From the NCBI GenBank assembly GCA_049522565.1, contig JBEKNT010000437.1, forward strand, positions 1-5,608: a DNA stretch of 5,608 bases. Direction: 5' to 3'. The stretch comes from JASHVB01 sp049522565 (lineage in GTDB: Bacteria; Pseudomonadota; Alphaproteobacteria; Acetobacterales; Acetobacteraceae). Under the pieces are notes generated by a model. It saw nothing but the letters and a program-made list of their open reading frames with translations. It did no database searches and was not told the origin of the DNA. A program made the translations under genes and the position numbers. Every line of letters begins with the position of its first letter. Position 1 is the first letter of the stretch. Below are positions 1 to 5,576 of this stretch, piece by piece.

Positions 1-240
1 CTGATGCGCTGCTACGGCGGCACGCTGGCGACGTTGATGCAGGAGCGGTGCCGGCGCGAGAAGGCGTTCGCCGACGAGCAGGACAGGGGGCCGACGCGAA
101 GCTGGGCGTGGTGGGATCAGAAACGCGAGACGATCCGCGCGGCATTGGGATTCTTCATCGGCGAGCCGCCGGTGATCCCGTTCGGCCTGGTGCCGGCGGT
201 GTGTCTGCCTGCCGCGACGGCGGCCACAGGACCGCCGTAA
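1..240 (+). CDS. Unrecognised protein, C-terminal part or short complete ORF
   Basis: The frame is open from the first base of the window and ends at TAA 238-240. An ATG lies at position 4, so this is either the last roughly 79 residues of a longer protein or a 78-residue protein starting there. No ribosome binding site can be judged because the window begins 3 bases earlier. Third codon positions are overwhelmingly G or C through the first 60 codons, which supports real coding in this GC-rich genome. The visible protein has a charged, Arg/Glu-rich stretch (about residues 14-30), a Trp-rich segment (WAWW, about 35-38), then a more hydrophobic part containing GFFIGEPPVIPFG and an Ala/Pro-rich tail. 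I recognise no family, catalytic motif or signal peptide. It lies upstream of the sugar kinase on the same strand but is separated by 147 bases with a GC hairpin, so co-transcription is doubtful. Confidence 0.5.
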   Translation: MMRCYGGTLATLMQERCRREKAFADEQDRGPTRSWAWWDQKRETIRAALGFFIGEPPVIPFGLVPAVCLPAATAATGPP

Positions 241-275
241 GCGCGGCGGAAGACCACACAGTTCATTGACGCAAG

Positions 276-307
276 GGCCGGGCGGCAGTGCCAGGCACCG
301 CCCGGCC
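276..307 (+). terminator. Strong GC hairpin after the first ORF, possible terminator
   Basis: A perfect 10-bp inverted repeat (GGCCGGGCGG at 276-285, CCGCCCGGCC at 298-307) encloses a 12-base loop. It lies 36 bases after the stop of the upstream frame and about 80 bases before mak. There is no T-run on either strand, so it is not a textbook intrinsic terminator. It could end or attenuate transcription, protect a 3' end, or be a dispersed palindromic repeat. Nothing else is recognisable in the 241-387 spacer apart from the possible promoter listed separately. Confidence 0.35.
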
Positions 308-349
308 GGCGGCGTGGGCGATGCGGGCCGCGTGTGCCGCATCGCGGCC

Positions 350-378
350 TGGAGACGCAGGCCCCGCCGCGGTAAGCT
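350..378 (+). promoter_or_regulatory. Possible mak promoter with a leaderless start
   Basis: TGGAGA (350-355) matches 4 of 6 bases of the -35 consensus. After a 17-base spacer comes TAAGCT (373-378), which keeps the first T, the A and the last T of a -10 box. The -10 box ends 9 bases before the mak ATG, so transcription would start only a few bases from the start codon or on it. No Shine-Dalgarno sequence is visible before that ATG, which fits a leaderless or nearly leaderless message. The match is weak and rests on spacing alone. Confidence 0.3.
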
Positions 379-387
379 CGCACCGGC

Positions 388-1332
388 ATGACCCAGCATC
401 GCATCGGCGTGGATCTCGGCGGCACCAAGATCGAGATCATCGTCCTCGCGCCCGACGGCAGCGAGGCGCTGCGCCAGCGCATCGCCACCCCGCCCGGCGG
501 CTATCCCGCAACCCTCCAGGCGATCGCCCAACTGGTGCGCGACACCGAAGCGCAGCTTGGGGTCACCGGCACCGTCGGCATCGGCATCCCCGGCGTGATC
601 AGCCCGGCCACCGGGCTGGTGAAGAATGCCAACTCCACCACGCTGAACGGCCATCCGTTCGACCGCGACATCGGCGCTCTGCTGGGCCGCGCGGTGCGAG
701 TGGAAAACGACGCCAACTGCTTCGCCCTGTCCGAGGCCGCCGACGGCGCCGGCGCCGGCCACCGGCTGGTGTTCGGCATCATCCTGGGCACCGGCGTCGG
801 GGGCGGCATCGCGGTGGACGGGCGGGTGCATCGCGGCCCGCACGGCGTGGCCGGCGAGTGGGGGCATAACCCGCTGCCCTGGATGCTCCCCGCCGAATAT
901 CCCGGCCCGCAATGCTGGTGCGGCCTGCGCGGCTGCCTGGAGACCTTCGTCGCCGGCCCCGCCCTGGCGCGCGACTGCGACGGCCCGGACGCGCTTGACG
1001 CCAGCGGCTTGCCGGTGCGCGCCGCCGCCGGCGACGCACGCGCCCGCGACGCCCTGGACCGCCACGTCGATCGCCTCGCCCGCGGCCTGGCGCAGGTGAT
1101 CAATCTGCTCGATCCCGACGCCATCGTGCTGGGCGGCGGGCTGTCCAACATGCAGCACCTCTACACCGAGCTGCCGAAGCTGCTGCCGCGTCACGTGTTC
1201 AGCGACGTGATCGCCACGCCGATCCTGAAGAACCGGCACGGCGATTCGTCCGGCGTGCGCGGCGCCGCCTGGCTGTGGCCGGCTGCCGCTAACCTCTCCC
1301 GCACCGCGCGCGGGAGAGGTCAAGACGCGTAA
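388..1332 (+). CDS. mak: ROK-family sugar kinase, fructokinase Mak-like
   Basis: Cytoplasmic ATP-dependent hexokinase of the ROK family, predicted to phosphorylate fructose (Mak type) and perhaps mannose or glucose at C6. The 314-residue product has the family landmarks in order: N-terminal phosphate-binding DLGGTK (residues 9-14), GIGIPG (64-69), the segment VKNANST (78-84), catalytic ENDAN with Asp108 as the expected base, the ATP-site glycine loop GTGVGGG (134-140), GEWGHNPLP (156-164), and the ROK zinc site formed by His160 with CWCGLRGC (Cys176, 178, 183). LDPDAIVLGGG (241-251) and HGDSSGVRGAAWLWP (284-298) complete it. The order and wording closely follow E. coli Mak as I remember it, which normally ends shortly after WLWP. 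Here about 14 extra residues (ANLSRTARGRGQDA) follow, encoded by a palindromic repeat. The ATG at 388 fits the family N-terminus although no Shine-Dalgarno sequence is seen. Substrate is inferred; an N-acetylhexosamine kinase is the main alternative. Confidence 0.92.
   Translation: MTQHRIGVDLGGTKIEIIVLAPDGSEALRQRIATPPGGYPATLQAIAQLVRDTEAQLGVTGTVGIGIPGVISPATGLVKNANSTTLNGHPFDRDIGALLGRAVRVENDANCFALSEAADGAGAGHRLVFGIILGTGVGGGIAVDGRVHRGPHGVAGEWGHNPLPWMLPAEYPGPQCWCGLRGCLETFVAGPALARDCDGPDALDASGLPVRAAAGDARARDALDRHVDRLARGLAQVINLLDPDAIVLGGGLSNMQHLYTELPKLLPRHVFSDVIATPILKNRHGDSSGVRGAAWLWPAAANLSRTARGRGQDA
1292..1320 (+). repeat. Palindromic element inside the 3' end of mak
   Basis: A perfect 11-bp inverted repeat (ACCTCTCCCGC at 1292-1302, GCGGGAGAGGT at 1310-1320) with a 7-base loop. 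It lies in the last codons of mak, 10 bases before the TAA, and is read in frame to give the non-conserved tail of the kinase. Its right arm, GCGCGGGAGAGG, recurs at 1457-1468. There is no T-run after it. It looks like a dispersed palindromic repeat that has extended the gene; it could also act as a 3' stabiliser or weak terminator before dinB. Confidence 0.7.
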
Positions 1333-1337
1333 GCGGC

Positions 1338-1341
1338 GAGG
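1338..1341 (+). promoter_or_regulatory. Candidate ribosome binding site for the GTG at 1348
   Basis: GAGG lies 6 bases before the GTG at 1348, 5 bases after the mak stop codon. This is the best argument for the long dinB start, and with it mak and dinB would be translationally close. The competing signal is GAAGG at 1386-1390, 8 bases before a second in-frame GTG at 1399. Confidence 0.4.
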
Positions 1342-1347
1342 CTGACG

Positions 1348-2757
1348 GTGCCGCGGGTCACTCCGACCTTACGGCGTGCCCCACCGAAGGTGGGCAACGT
1401 GCCGACCCGACCACCGTCACCCTCGCCGCCTTGCGTCTCGACCTCTGCCGCGCGCGGCGCGGGAGAGGGTCATTCCGCCCTCTGCCGCGATTGTTCGGCA
1501 GTCGTTGCGGCGGGGACCATCTGCCCGACCTGCGGCGGCACGCGCCTGGTAAGCCATCCCGAACTGTTCGCGCTGACCATCGCGCACATCGACTGCGACG
1601 CCTTCTACGCCAGCGTCGAAAAGCGCGACCGACCGGACTTGGCCGCGAAGCCGGTCATCGTCGGCGGCGGCACACGCGGCGTGGTCACCGCCGCCTGCTA
1701 CGTCGCACGGCTGTATGGCGTGCGCAGCGCCATGCCGATGTTCAAGGCGCTGAAAGCCTGTCCCGACGCGGTGGTGATCCGCCCCGACTTCGCGAAATAC
1801 GTCGCCGTGTCGCGCCAGGTGCGCGCGCTGATGGGGGCGCTGACCCCCCTGCTCCAGCCGCTGTCGATCGACGAGGCGGTGCTGGACCTCGCCGGCACCG
1901 AGGCGCTGCACGGCGCGCCGCCCGCCGCGGTGCTGGCCCGCTTTGCCCGCACGGTGGAACGCGAGGTCGGCATCACCGTCTCCATCGGCCTGGCGGCGAA
2001 CCGATTGCTCGCCAAGATCGCCGCCGGCCGCGACAAGCCGCGCGGCTTCGCGGTGATCGGCGCGGCCGAGGCGGCGTCGCTGCTGGCGCCCGAACCGGTG
2101 CGGCTGCTGCCCGGCATCGGTCCCGTGCTGGCGCGCAAGCTGGAGGTGCTCGGCATCACCCGGCTCGGGCAGTTGCAGGTGCTGGCGGAACGCGACGCGC
2201 TGCGCCGGCTTGGCGAGGATGGCCCGGCTCTGGTCCGCCGCGCCTGTGGCGAGGACGCGCGCCTGGTGGACCCCGGCCGCGACACCAAGTCGATCAGCGC
2301 CGAGACGACGTTCGACACCGACCTGAGCGAGATCCCCGCGCTGGAGCGGCACCTGTGGCGGCTGGCGGAAAAGCTCGCCCGGCGACTGCGGGAAAACGAG
2401 CTGGCCGCGGCCGGGGTGGTGCTGAAGCTGAAGACGGCGCAGTTCAGCAGCCGCACCCGCGCCGCGCGGCTGCCCAGCCCGACCGTGCTGCCGGACCGGC
2501 TGTTCGCGGCCGCCCACGACCTGCTGCGACGCGAGGCCACCGGCACGGCGTTCCGCCTGATCGGCATCGGCGCTAGCCCGCTGGTGCCGCGCAGCGAGGC
2601 CGATCGCGGCGACCTCGCCGACGTGGCGACCCCGCGGCTGGCGGCGGCGCAGGCGGCGATCGACGCGTTGCGCGACCGCTACGGGATGGCGGCGATCGGG
2701 CGGGGGCGGGGGTTTGGCGGAGGGAAGCACGCGCCCAACCGCCACGGCCGGGCTTGA
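1348..2757 (+). CDS. dinB: DNA polymerase IV (Y family) with N-terminal zinc ribbon
   Basis: Error-prone translesion DNA polymerase; it extends primers past damaged bases and lacks proofreading. From GTG 1348 the product is 469 residues. Residues 46-62 form a CX2CX9CX2C zinc ribbon (Cys46, 49, 59, 62), absent from E. coli DinB (351 residues). The palm follows: AHIDCDAFYASVE (79-91) with metal ligand Asp82 and Tyr87 at the steric-gate position, then PLSIDEA (171-177) with Asp175/Glu176. Helix-hairpin-helix PGIGPVLARKLEVLGI (about 255-270) marks the thumb; the little finger starts near SISAETTF (315-322). The Gly/Arg-rich C-terminus shows no clear QLxLxL clamp-binding motif. Residues 1-43 are low-complexity and partly encoded by a palindromic repeat, so the start is uncertain. 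GTG 1399 is the alternative, and no in-frame ATG precedes the ribbon. The mak stop is 15 bases upstream. No LexA-type operator was recognised. Function is secure; the start is not. Confidence 0.93.
   Translation: MPRVTPTLRRAPPKVGNVPTRPPSPSPPCVSTSAARGAGEGHSALCRDCSAVVAAGTICPTCGGTRLVSHPELFALTIAHIDCDAFYASVEKRDRPDLAAKPVIVGGGTRGVVTAACYVARLYGVRSAMPMFKALKACPDAVVIRPDFAKYVAVSRQVRALMGALTPLLQPLSIDEAVLDLAGTEALHGAPPAAVLARFARTVEREVGITVSIGLAANRLLAKIAAGRDKPRGFAVIGAAEAASLLAPEPVRLLPGIGPVLARKLEVLGITRLGQLQVLAERDALRRLGEDGPALVRRACGEDARLVDPGRDTKSISAETTFDTDLSEIPALERHLWRLAEKLARRLRENELAAAGVVLKLKTAQFSSRTRAARLPSPTVLPDRLFAAAHDLLRREATGTAFRLIGIGASPLVPRSEADRGDLADVATPRLAAAQAAIDALRDRYGMAAIGRGRGFGGGKHAPNRHGRA
1378..1396 (+). 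repeat. Hairpin enclosing a candidate dinB ribosome binding site
   Basis: CCCACC (1380-1385) pairs with GGTGGG (1389-1394) around a GAA triloop. Bulging one C allows two further pairs, G1378-C1395 and T1377-A1396. The GAAGG at 1386-1390, which would serve the in-frame GTG at 1399, lies in the loop and stem. If that start were used, the site would be partly hidden in the folded mRNA. Confidence 0.45.
1442..1483 (+). repeat. Second GCGCGGGAGAGG palindrome, in the dinB 5' region
   Basis: CCTCTGCCGCGC (1442-1453) pairs with GCGCGGGAGAGG (1457-1468) across a 3-base loop with a single G-G mismatch. The right arm is identical over 12 bases to the one at the end of mak (1308-1319). An alternative 6-bp stem, AGAGGG (1464-1469) with CCCTCT (1478-1483), competes with it. 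CCTCTGCCGCG also occurs twice as a direct repeat (1442-1452 and 1479-1489). The element sits just before the codons for the zinc ribbon and, with either GTG start, is translated as Ser/Ala/Arg/Gly-rich sequence. Confidence 0.6.
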
Positions 2758-2764
2758 CCCGGCC
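2746..2764. repeat. GGCCGGG palindrome at the dinB/eipB convergence
   Basis: A perfect 7-bp inverted repeat (GGCCGGG at 2746-2752, CCCGGCC at 2758-2764) with a CTTGA loop. The dinB stop codon TGA (2755-2757) is in the loop, and the last dinB codons are part of the element. It lies between two convergent genes whose stops are only 21 bases apart. From memory, palindromes of this GGCCGGGxTTGACCCGGCC form are common between genes in alphaproteobacteria. Being symmetrical, it could slow or end transcription from both sides, but neither strand has a T-run. Confidence 0.65.
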
Positions 2765-2778
2765 ATGACGATAACACG

Positions 2779-3603
2779 TCAGCACTTGTGCGGTTGTGGG
2801 GCGAATTCGGTCATCTTGGCGTTCATGACAAAGTCGCCGAAATCCATTTGCATGTCGTCGGCGACGCCGTTCTCCCAATAGCGCATGCCGACCTGGTAGT
2901 TCGGCGTCACGGTGTCCGGCTTGTGGTCGAAGAAGGCCAATCGCACCCTGGTACTCGGCAAGGTGGAAAGCAGCGGCCATGCCGTCTGATACGGCTGCTT
3001 CCAATCCAGGATCGCGATCGAGCTGTCCTCGACACCGTTCTCGTCGGTGCCGTCGAACAGCGGCAGGGCGAGGAACTTCTTGCCCTCGCGGGCGGCGGCG
3101 ATGATCGCGGCGGTGTGCGCCATAGGGAACAGCGTACCGGCGGGCAGCGCCACCGTGGTGTCCTTCGGCATGGTGTAGTGCACCTCGCCCGGGCCGCCGC
3201 GCCGCTGCAGGCTGGCGTCGCCGTCGGTCTGCGAGGTGACCGCGGAATCCGTCAACTGCTTCATGTGGAAGCGCAGCTTCAGCCCGTCCTTGGCTTCCCA
3301 GGTGGCGTAGTCGGAAACCATGTGGATGTCCTGGCCGTCGCTGTTGGTCACCGTCATGTCGAGGCGTTGACGGACGGCCCAGCCGTCGCAGGCGTCGATC
3401 ACCTCGTAACCCATGGTGCCGGTGGCGGCGACGATGTCGCCCTCGCGGCCGTTATCCAGCGTCAGCTGGTACAGCGCGTGATGGGCGGCGAGCGGCGCCG
3501 GTGCCGCGACTGGCGCCGGCAGCCCGGCCGCCTGGACCGGCAGGGTGGAGGCATCCCAGGCGAGCAGGGGGAAAACAACTGCCAGGGCGGCAGGAAGGCG
3601 CAT
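2779..3603 (-). CDS. eipB: DUF1849/EipB-like periplasmic envelope-integrity protein
   Basis: Predicted secreted periplasmic beta-rich protein of the DUF1849 family; EipB of Brucella, its characterised member, supports cell-envelope integrity. The 274-residue product begins with a Sec signal peptide: short basic start, hydrophobic core (AALAVVFPLLA, about residues 5-15) and a likely cleavage near VQA-A (residues 23-26). The mature part contains HHALYQLTLD (41-50), GTMGYEVIDACDGWAVRQRL (62-81) and repeated beta-strand-like stretches to the end. Cys72 in the CDGW motif and Cys274, the very last residue, are the only cysteines and match the conserved disulfide pair of the family. The ATG at 3603 is preferred over an upstream start at 3672 because it begins the signal peptide directly and has GGAG (3614-3611) 7 bases before it. 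It lies 96 bases downstream of aspS on the same strand and converges with dinB. The symbol is by family, not by proven orthology. Confidence 0.85.
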   Translation of the reverse strand: MRLPAALAVVFPLLAWDASTLPVQAAGLPAPVAAPAPLAAHHALYQLTLDNGREGDIVAATGTMGYEVIDACDGWAVRQRLDMTVTNSDGQDIHMVSDYATWEAKDGLKLRFHMKQLTDSAVTSQTDGDASLQRRGGPGEVHYTMPKDTTVALPAGTLFPMAHTAAIIAAAREGKKFLALPLFDGTDENGVEDSSIAILDWKQPYQTAWPLLSTLPSTRVRLAFFDHKPDTVTPNYQVGMRYWENGVADDMQMDFGDFVMNAKMTEFAPQPHKC

Positions 3604-3699
3604 GAGGTGTCTCCGCGAAGGGGCGTCGTGCCGCGAGCATAGGTAGGCCAGCCCGCCCCCGCCAGCGATCACGCTTTCCGGAGCAAGCGGCCGCGCTGT
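3604..3699 (-). promoter_or_regulatory. aspS-eipB spacer with eipB ribosome site and possible -10
   Basis: GGAG (3614-3611 on the minus strand) lies 7 bases before the eipB ATG and fixes that start. TATGCT (3641-3636) resembles a -10 box and would place a transcript start about 25 bases from the ATG, but no convincing -35 is seen at the right distance. A weak 5-bp stem (CGCTT 3672-3676 with AAGCG 3685-3689) follows the aspS stop without a T-run. Whether eipB is read from its own promoter or through from aspS cannot be decided here. Confidence 0.3.
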
Positions 3700-5496
3700 T
3701 TATCCGCCGGTCGCCTTCACCTTGGGCGGAATGTCCAGACGCAGGGAAAGCTCCTTCAGGCGGGCGGGGGGCACCTCGGCAGGGGCGCCCATCATCAGGT
3801 CCTCGCCCTGCTGGTTGAGCGGGAACAGGATCACCTCGCGGATGTTCGGCTCGTCGGCCAGCAGCATGACGATGCGGTCGATGCCGGGTGCCGCGCCACC
3901 ATGTGGCGGCGCGCCGTAGCGGAACGCGTTGAGCATGCCGCCGAAGCGCTTTTCGACTTCTTCCGGTGGATGGCCGGCGATTTCGAAGGCGCGGATCATG
4001 ATGTCCGGCCGGTGGTTGCGGATCGCGCCGGAACACAGCTCCGCACCGTTGCAGACGATGTCGTACTGGAACGCCTTGATGGTCAGCGGATCCTGCGAGT
4101 TCAGCGCCGCCAGCCCGCCCTGCGGCATGCTGAACGGGTTGTGGCTGAAATCGACCTGCCCGGTTTCCTCGTTCAGTTCGAACATCGGGAAGTCGGTGAT
4201 CCAGCAGAACCGGAACGCGCCCTTCTCGATCAGGCCGAGTTCCTCGCCGAGCCGGGTGCGCACCGCGCCGGCGAATTTCGGCGTGACGTCCCGCTTGCCG
4301 GCGGCAAAGAACACCGCGTCGCCGGCACCCAGGCCGCAGCCGGCACGGATCGCTTCCGCGCGCTCCGGTTCCAGGTTGCGGGCGATCGGGCCTTTCGGGC
4401 CGTCGGCGTCGAACACGATGTAGCCGAGGCCACCGGCGCCCTCGGCTTTCGCCCAGTCGTTCAGCTTGTCGAAGAAGCTGCGCGGCTGCGCCGCCCCGCC
4501 CGGCGCCGGGATCGCCCGCACCACGCCGCCCGACGCCGCGATGCGCGCGAACAGGCCGAAGCCGGAACCGGCGAACTGTTCCGTTACGTCAGCGATCCTC
4601 AGCTTGTTGCGCAGGTCCGGCTTGTCGCTGCCGTAGTCCAGCATCGCCACGTCGTAGGGGATGCGCGGCCAGGGCGCCGGCGTCACCGCGCGGCCCTCGG
4701 CGAATTCGTCGAACACGCCGGCGATCACCGGCTCGATCGTCTGGAACACGTCCTCTTGCGTGACATAGCTCATTTCGAAATCGAGCTGGTAGAACTCGCC
4801 GGGCGAGCGGTCGGCGCGGCTGGCCTCGTCGCGGAAGCAGGGGGCGATCTGGAAATAGCGGTCGAAGCCCGCGACCATGGCGAGCTGCTTGAATTGCTGC
4901 GGTGCTTGCGGCAGGGCGTAGAACTTGCCCGGGTGCAGGCGGGCGGGCACCAGGAAGGCGCGGGCGCCCTCGGGGCTGTCAGCGGTCAGGATCGGCGTCT
5001 GGAACTCGGTAAAGCCGGCCTCGATCATGCGGCGGCGGATCGAGGCGATGACGCCGGCGCGCAGCATGATGTTGCGATGCAGTTTGTCGCGGCGCAGATC
5101 GAGGAAGCGGTATTTCAGCCGGAGGTCCTCGGGGAATTTCTCGTCGCCGGCGACTTGCAGCGGCAGCACCTCGGCGGCGGACTGCACCACCAGGTCGGCG
5201 GCGCGCAGTTCGACCTCGCCGGTGGGGAGCCTGGGGTTGATCGTGCCGGGTTCGCGCGGGACCACCTGGCCGGTGACGGTGATGACGCTCTCCGGCCGCA
5301 CCGTGTCCACCGCGTCGAAGGCGGGGGAGCCGGCGGGGAACACGCATTGCGTCATGCCGTAATGGTCGCGCAGGTCGATGAATTTCAGGCCGCCGTGGTC
5401 GCGCTTGGCATGCACCCAGCCGGAAAGACGGGCTGTGTGCCCGGCATCGGCGGCGCGCAACGCGCCACAGGTATGGGTGCGGTAGGCATGCATCAT
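3700..5496 (-). CDS. aspS: Aspartyl-tRNA synthetase, probably non-discriminating
   Basis: Class IIb synthetase that charges tRNA-Asp with aspartate in the cytoplasm. The 598-residue product has an N-terminal OB-fold anticodon domain (about 1-110; GWVHAKRDHGGLKFIDLRD at 26-44), then the catalytic core: motif 1 (about 155-175, Pro168), aspartate-site QAPQQFK (197-203, Gln200 and Lys203), motif 2 CFRDEASRADR (220-230, Arg222), the bacterial GAD insertion (about 290-420), GAIRNH (490-495, Arg493) and motif 3 GIDR (538-541, Arg541). Length matches the bacterial type (about 590). His34 and Gly84 match positions reported to mark non-discriminating AspRS in Pseudomonas aeruginosa, so it probably also makes Asp-tRNA-Asn for GatCAB. 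The start at 5496 (MMHAYRTHTCG) matches the family N-terminus; 5493 is equally possible. A TTG at 5553 would add 19 unconserved residues encoded by the palindromic leader and is rejected. No clear Shine-Dalgarno sequence is visible; GGGA lies 6 bases upstream. Confidence 0.96.
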   Translation of the reverse strand: MMHAYRTHTCGALRAADAGHTARLSGWVHAKRDHGGLKFIDLRDHYGMTQCVFPAGSPAFDAVDTVRPESVITVTGQVVPREPGTINPRLPTGEVELRAADLVVQSAAEVLPLQVAGDEKFPEDLRLKYRFLDLRRDKLHRNIMLRAGVIASIRRRMIEAGFTEFQTPILTADSPEGARAFLVPARLHPGKFYALPQAPQQFKQLAMVAGFDRYFQIAPCFRDEASRADRSPGEFYQLDFEMSYVTQEDVFQTIEPVIAGVFDEFAEGRAVTPAPWPRIPYDVAMLDYGSDKPDLRNKLRIADVTEQFAGSGFGLFARIAASGGVVRAIPAPGGAAQPRSFFDKLNDWAKAEGAGGLGYIVFDADGPKGPIARNLEPERAEAIRAGCGLGAGDAVFFAAGKRDVTPKFAGAVRTRLGEELGLIEKGAFRFCWITDFPMFELNEETGQVDFSHNPFSMPQGGLAALNSQDPLTIKAFQYDIVCNGAELCSGAIRNHRPDIMIRAFEIAGHPPEEVEKRFGGMLNAFRYGAPPHGGAAPGIDRIVMLLADEPNIREVILFPLNQQGEDLMMGAPAEVPPARLKELSLRLDIPPKVKATGG

Positions 5497-5530
5497 GGTG
5501 GGTCCCGGGGCTGAAAGGCGGGCAGACAAG

Positions 5531-5554
5531 CCCCGGCATTTCCGGGGAGTCAAG
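5531..5554 (-). promoter_or_regulatory. aspS leader palindrome next to a possible -35 box
   Basis: On the minus strand CTTGAC (5554-5549) matches a -35 box and is followed by CCCCGG (5547-5542), a 5-base loop and CCGGGG (5536-5531), a perfect 6-bp palindrome. The hexamer expected one spacer further on (CTTGTC, about 5530-5525) is a poor -10, so a promoter here is speculative. The palindrome ends 34 bases before the aspS ATG and could be an operator, a leader hairpin or another dispersed repeat. Confidence 0.3.
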
Positions 5555-5576
5555 CGGACGGATGGACGAAGGAAGG

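Noticed and set aside
266..294. TTGACG at 266-271 as a -35 box
   Set aside because: No acceptable -10 hexamer follows at 16-18 bases; the expected position lies inside the GC hairpin.
288..869. A 193-codon plus-strand frame overlapping mak
   Set aside because: It is an Arg/His-rich out-of-frame shadow of the kinase, whose ROK motifs are intact in the other frame.
1417..2766. A 449-codon open frame on the minus strand
   Set aside because: It is antisense to dinB and has a composition-driven Arg/Gln/Gly/Ala product. The DinB catalytic motifs on the plus strand explain the region.
3604..3672. A longer start for the eipB-like gene
   Set aside because: It would put 23 polar and charged residues before the signal peptide. 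The ATG at 3603 has GGAG at 7 bases and starts the signal peptide directly.
3901..5514. A 537-codon open frame on the plus strand
   Set aside because: It is antisense to aspS, whose class II motifs are complete. The translated product is Arg/Ala/Gly/His-rich shadow sequence typical of GC-rich DNA with no recognisable domain.
5497..5553. An upstream TTG start for aspS adding 19 residues
   Set aside because: The extra residues are encoded by the leader palindrome and do not match the AspRS N-terminus, which begins at MHAYRTHTCG.
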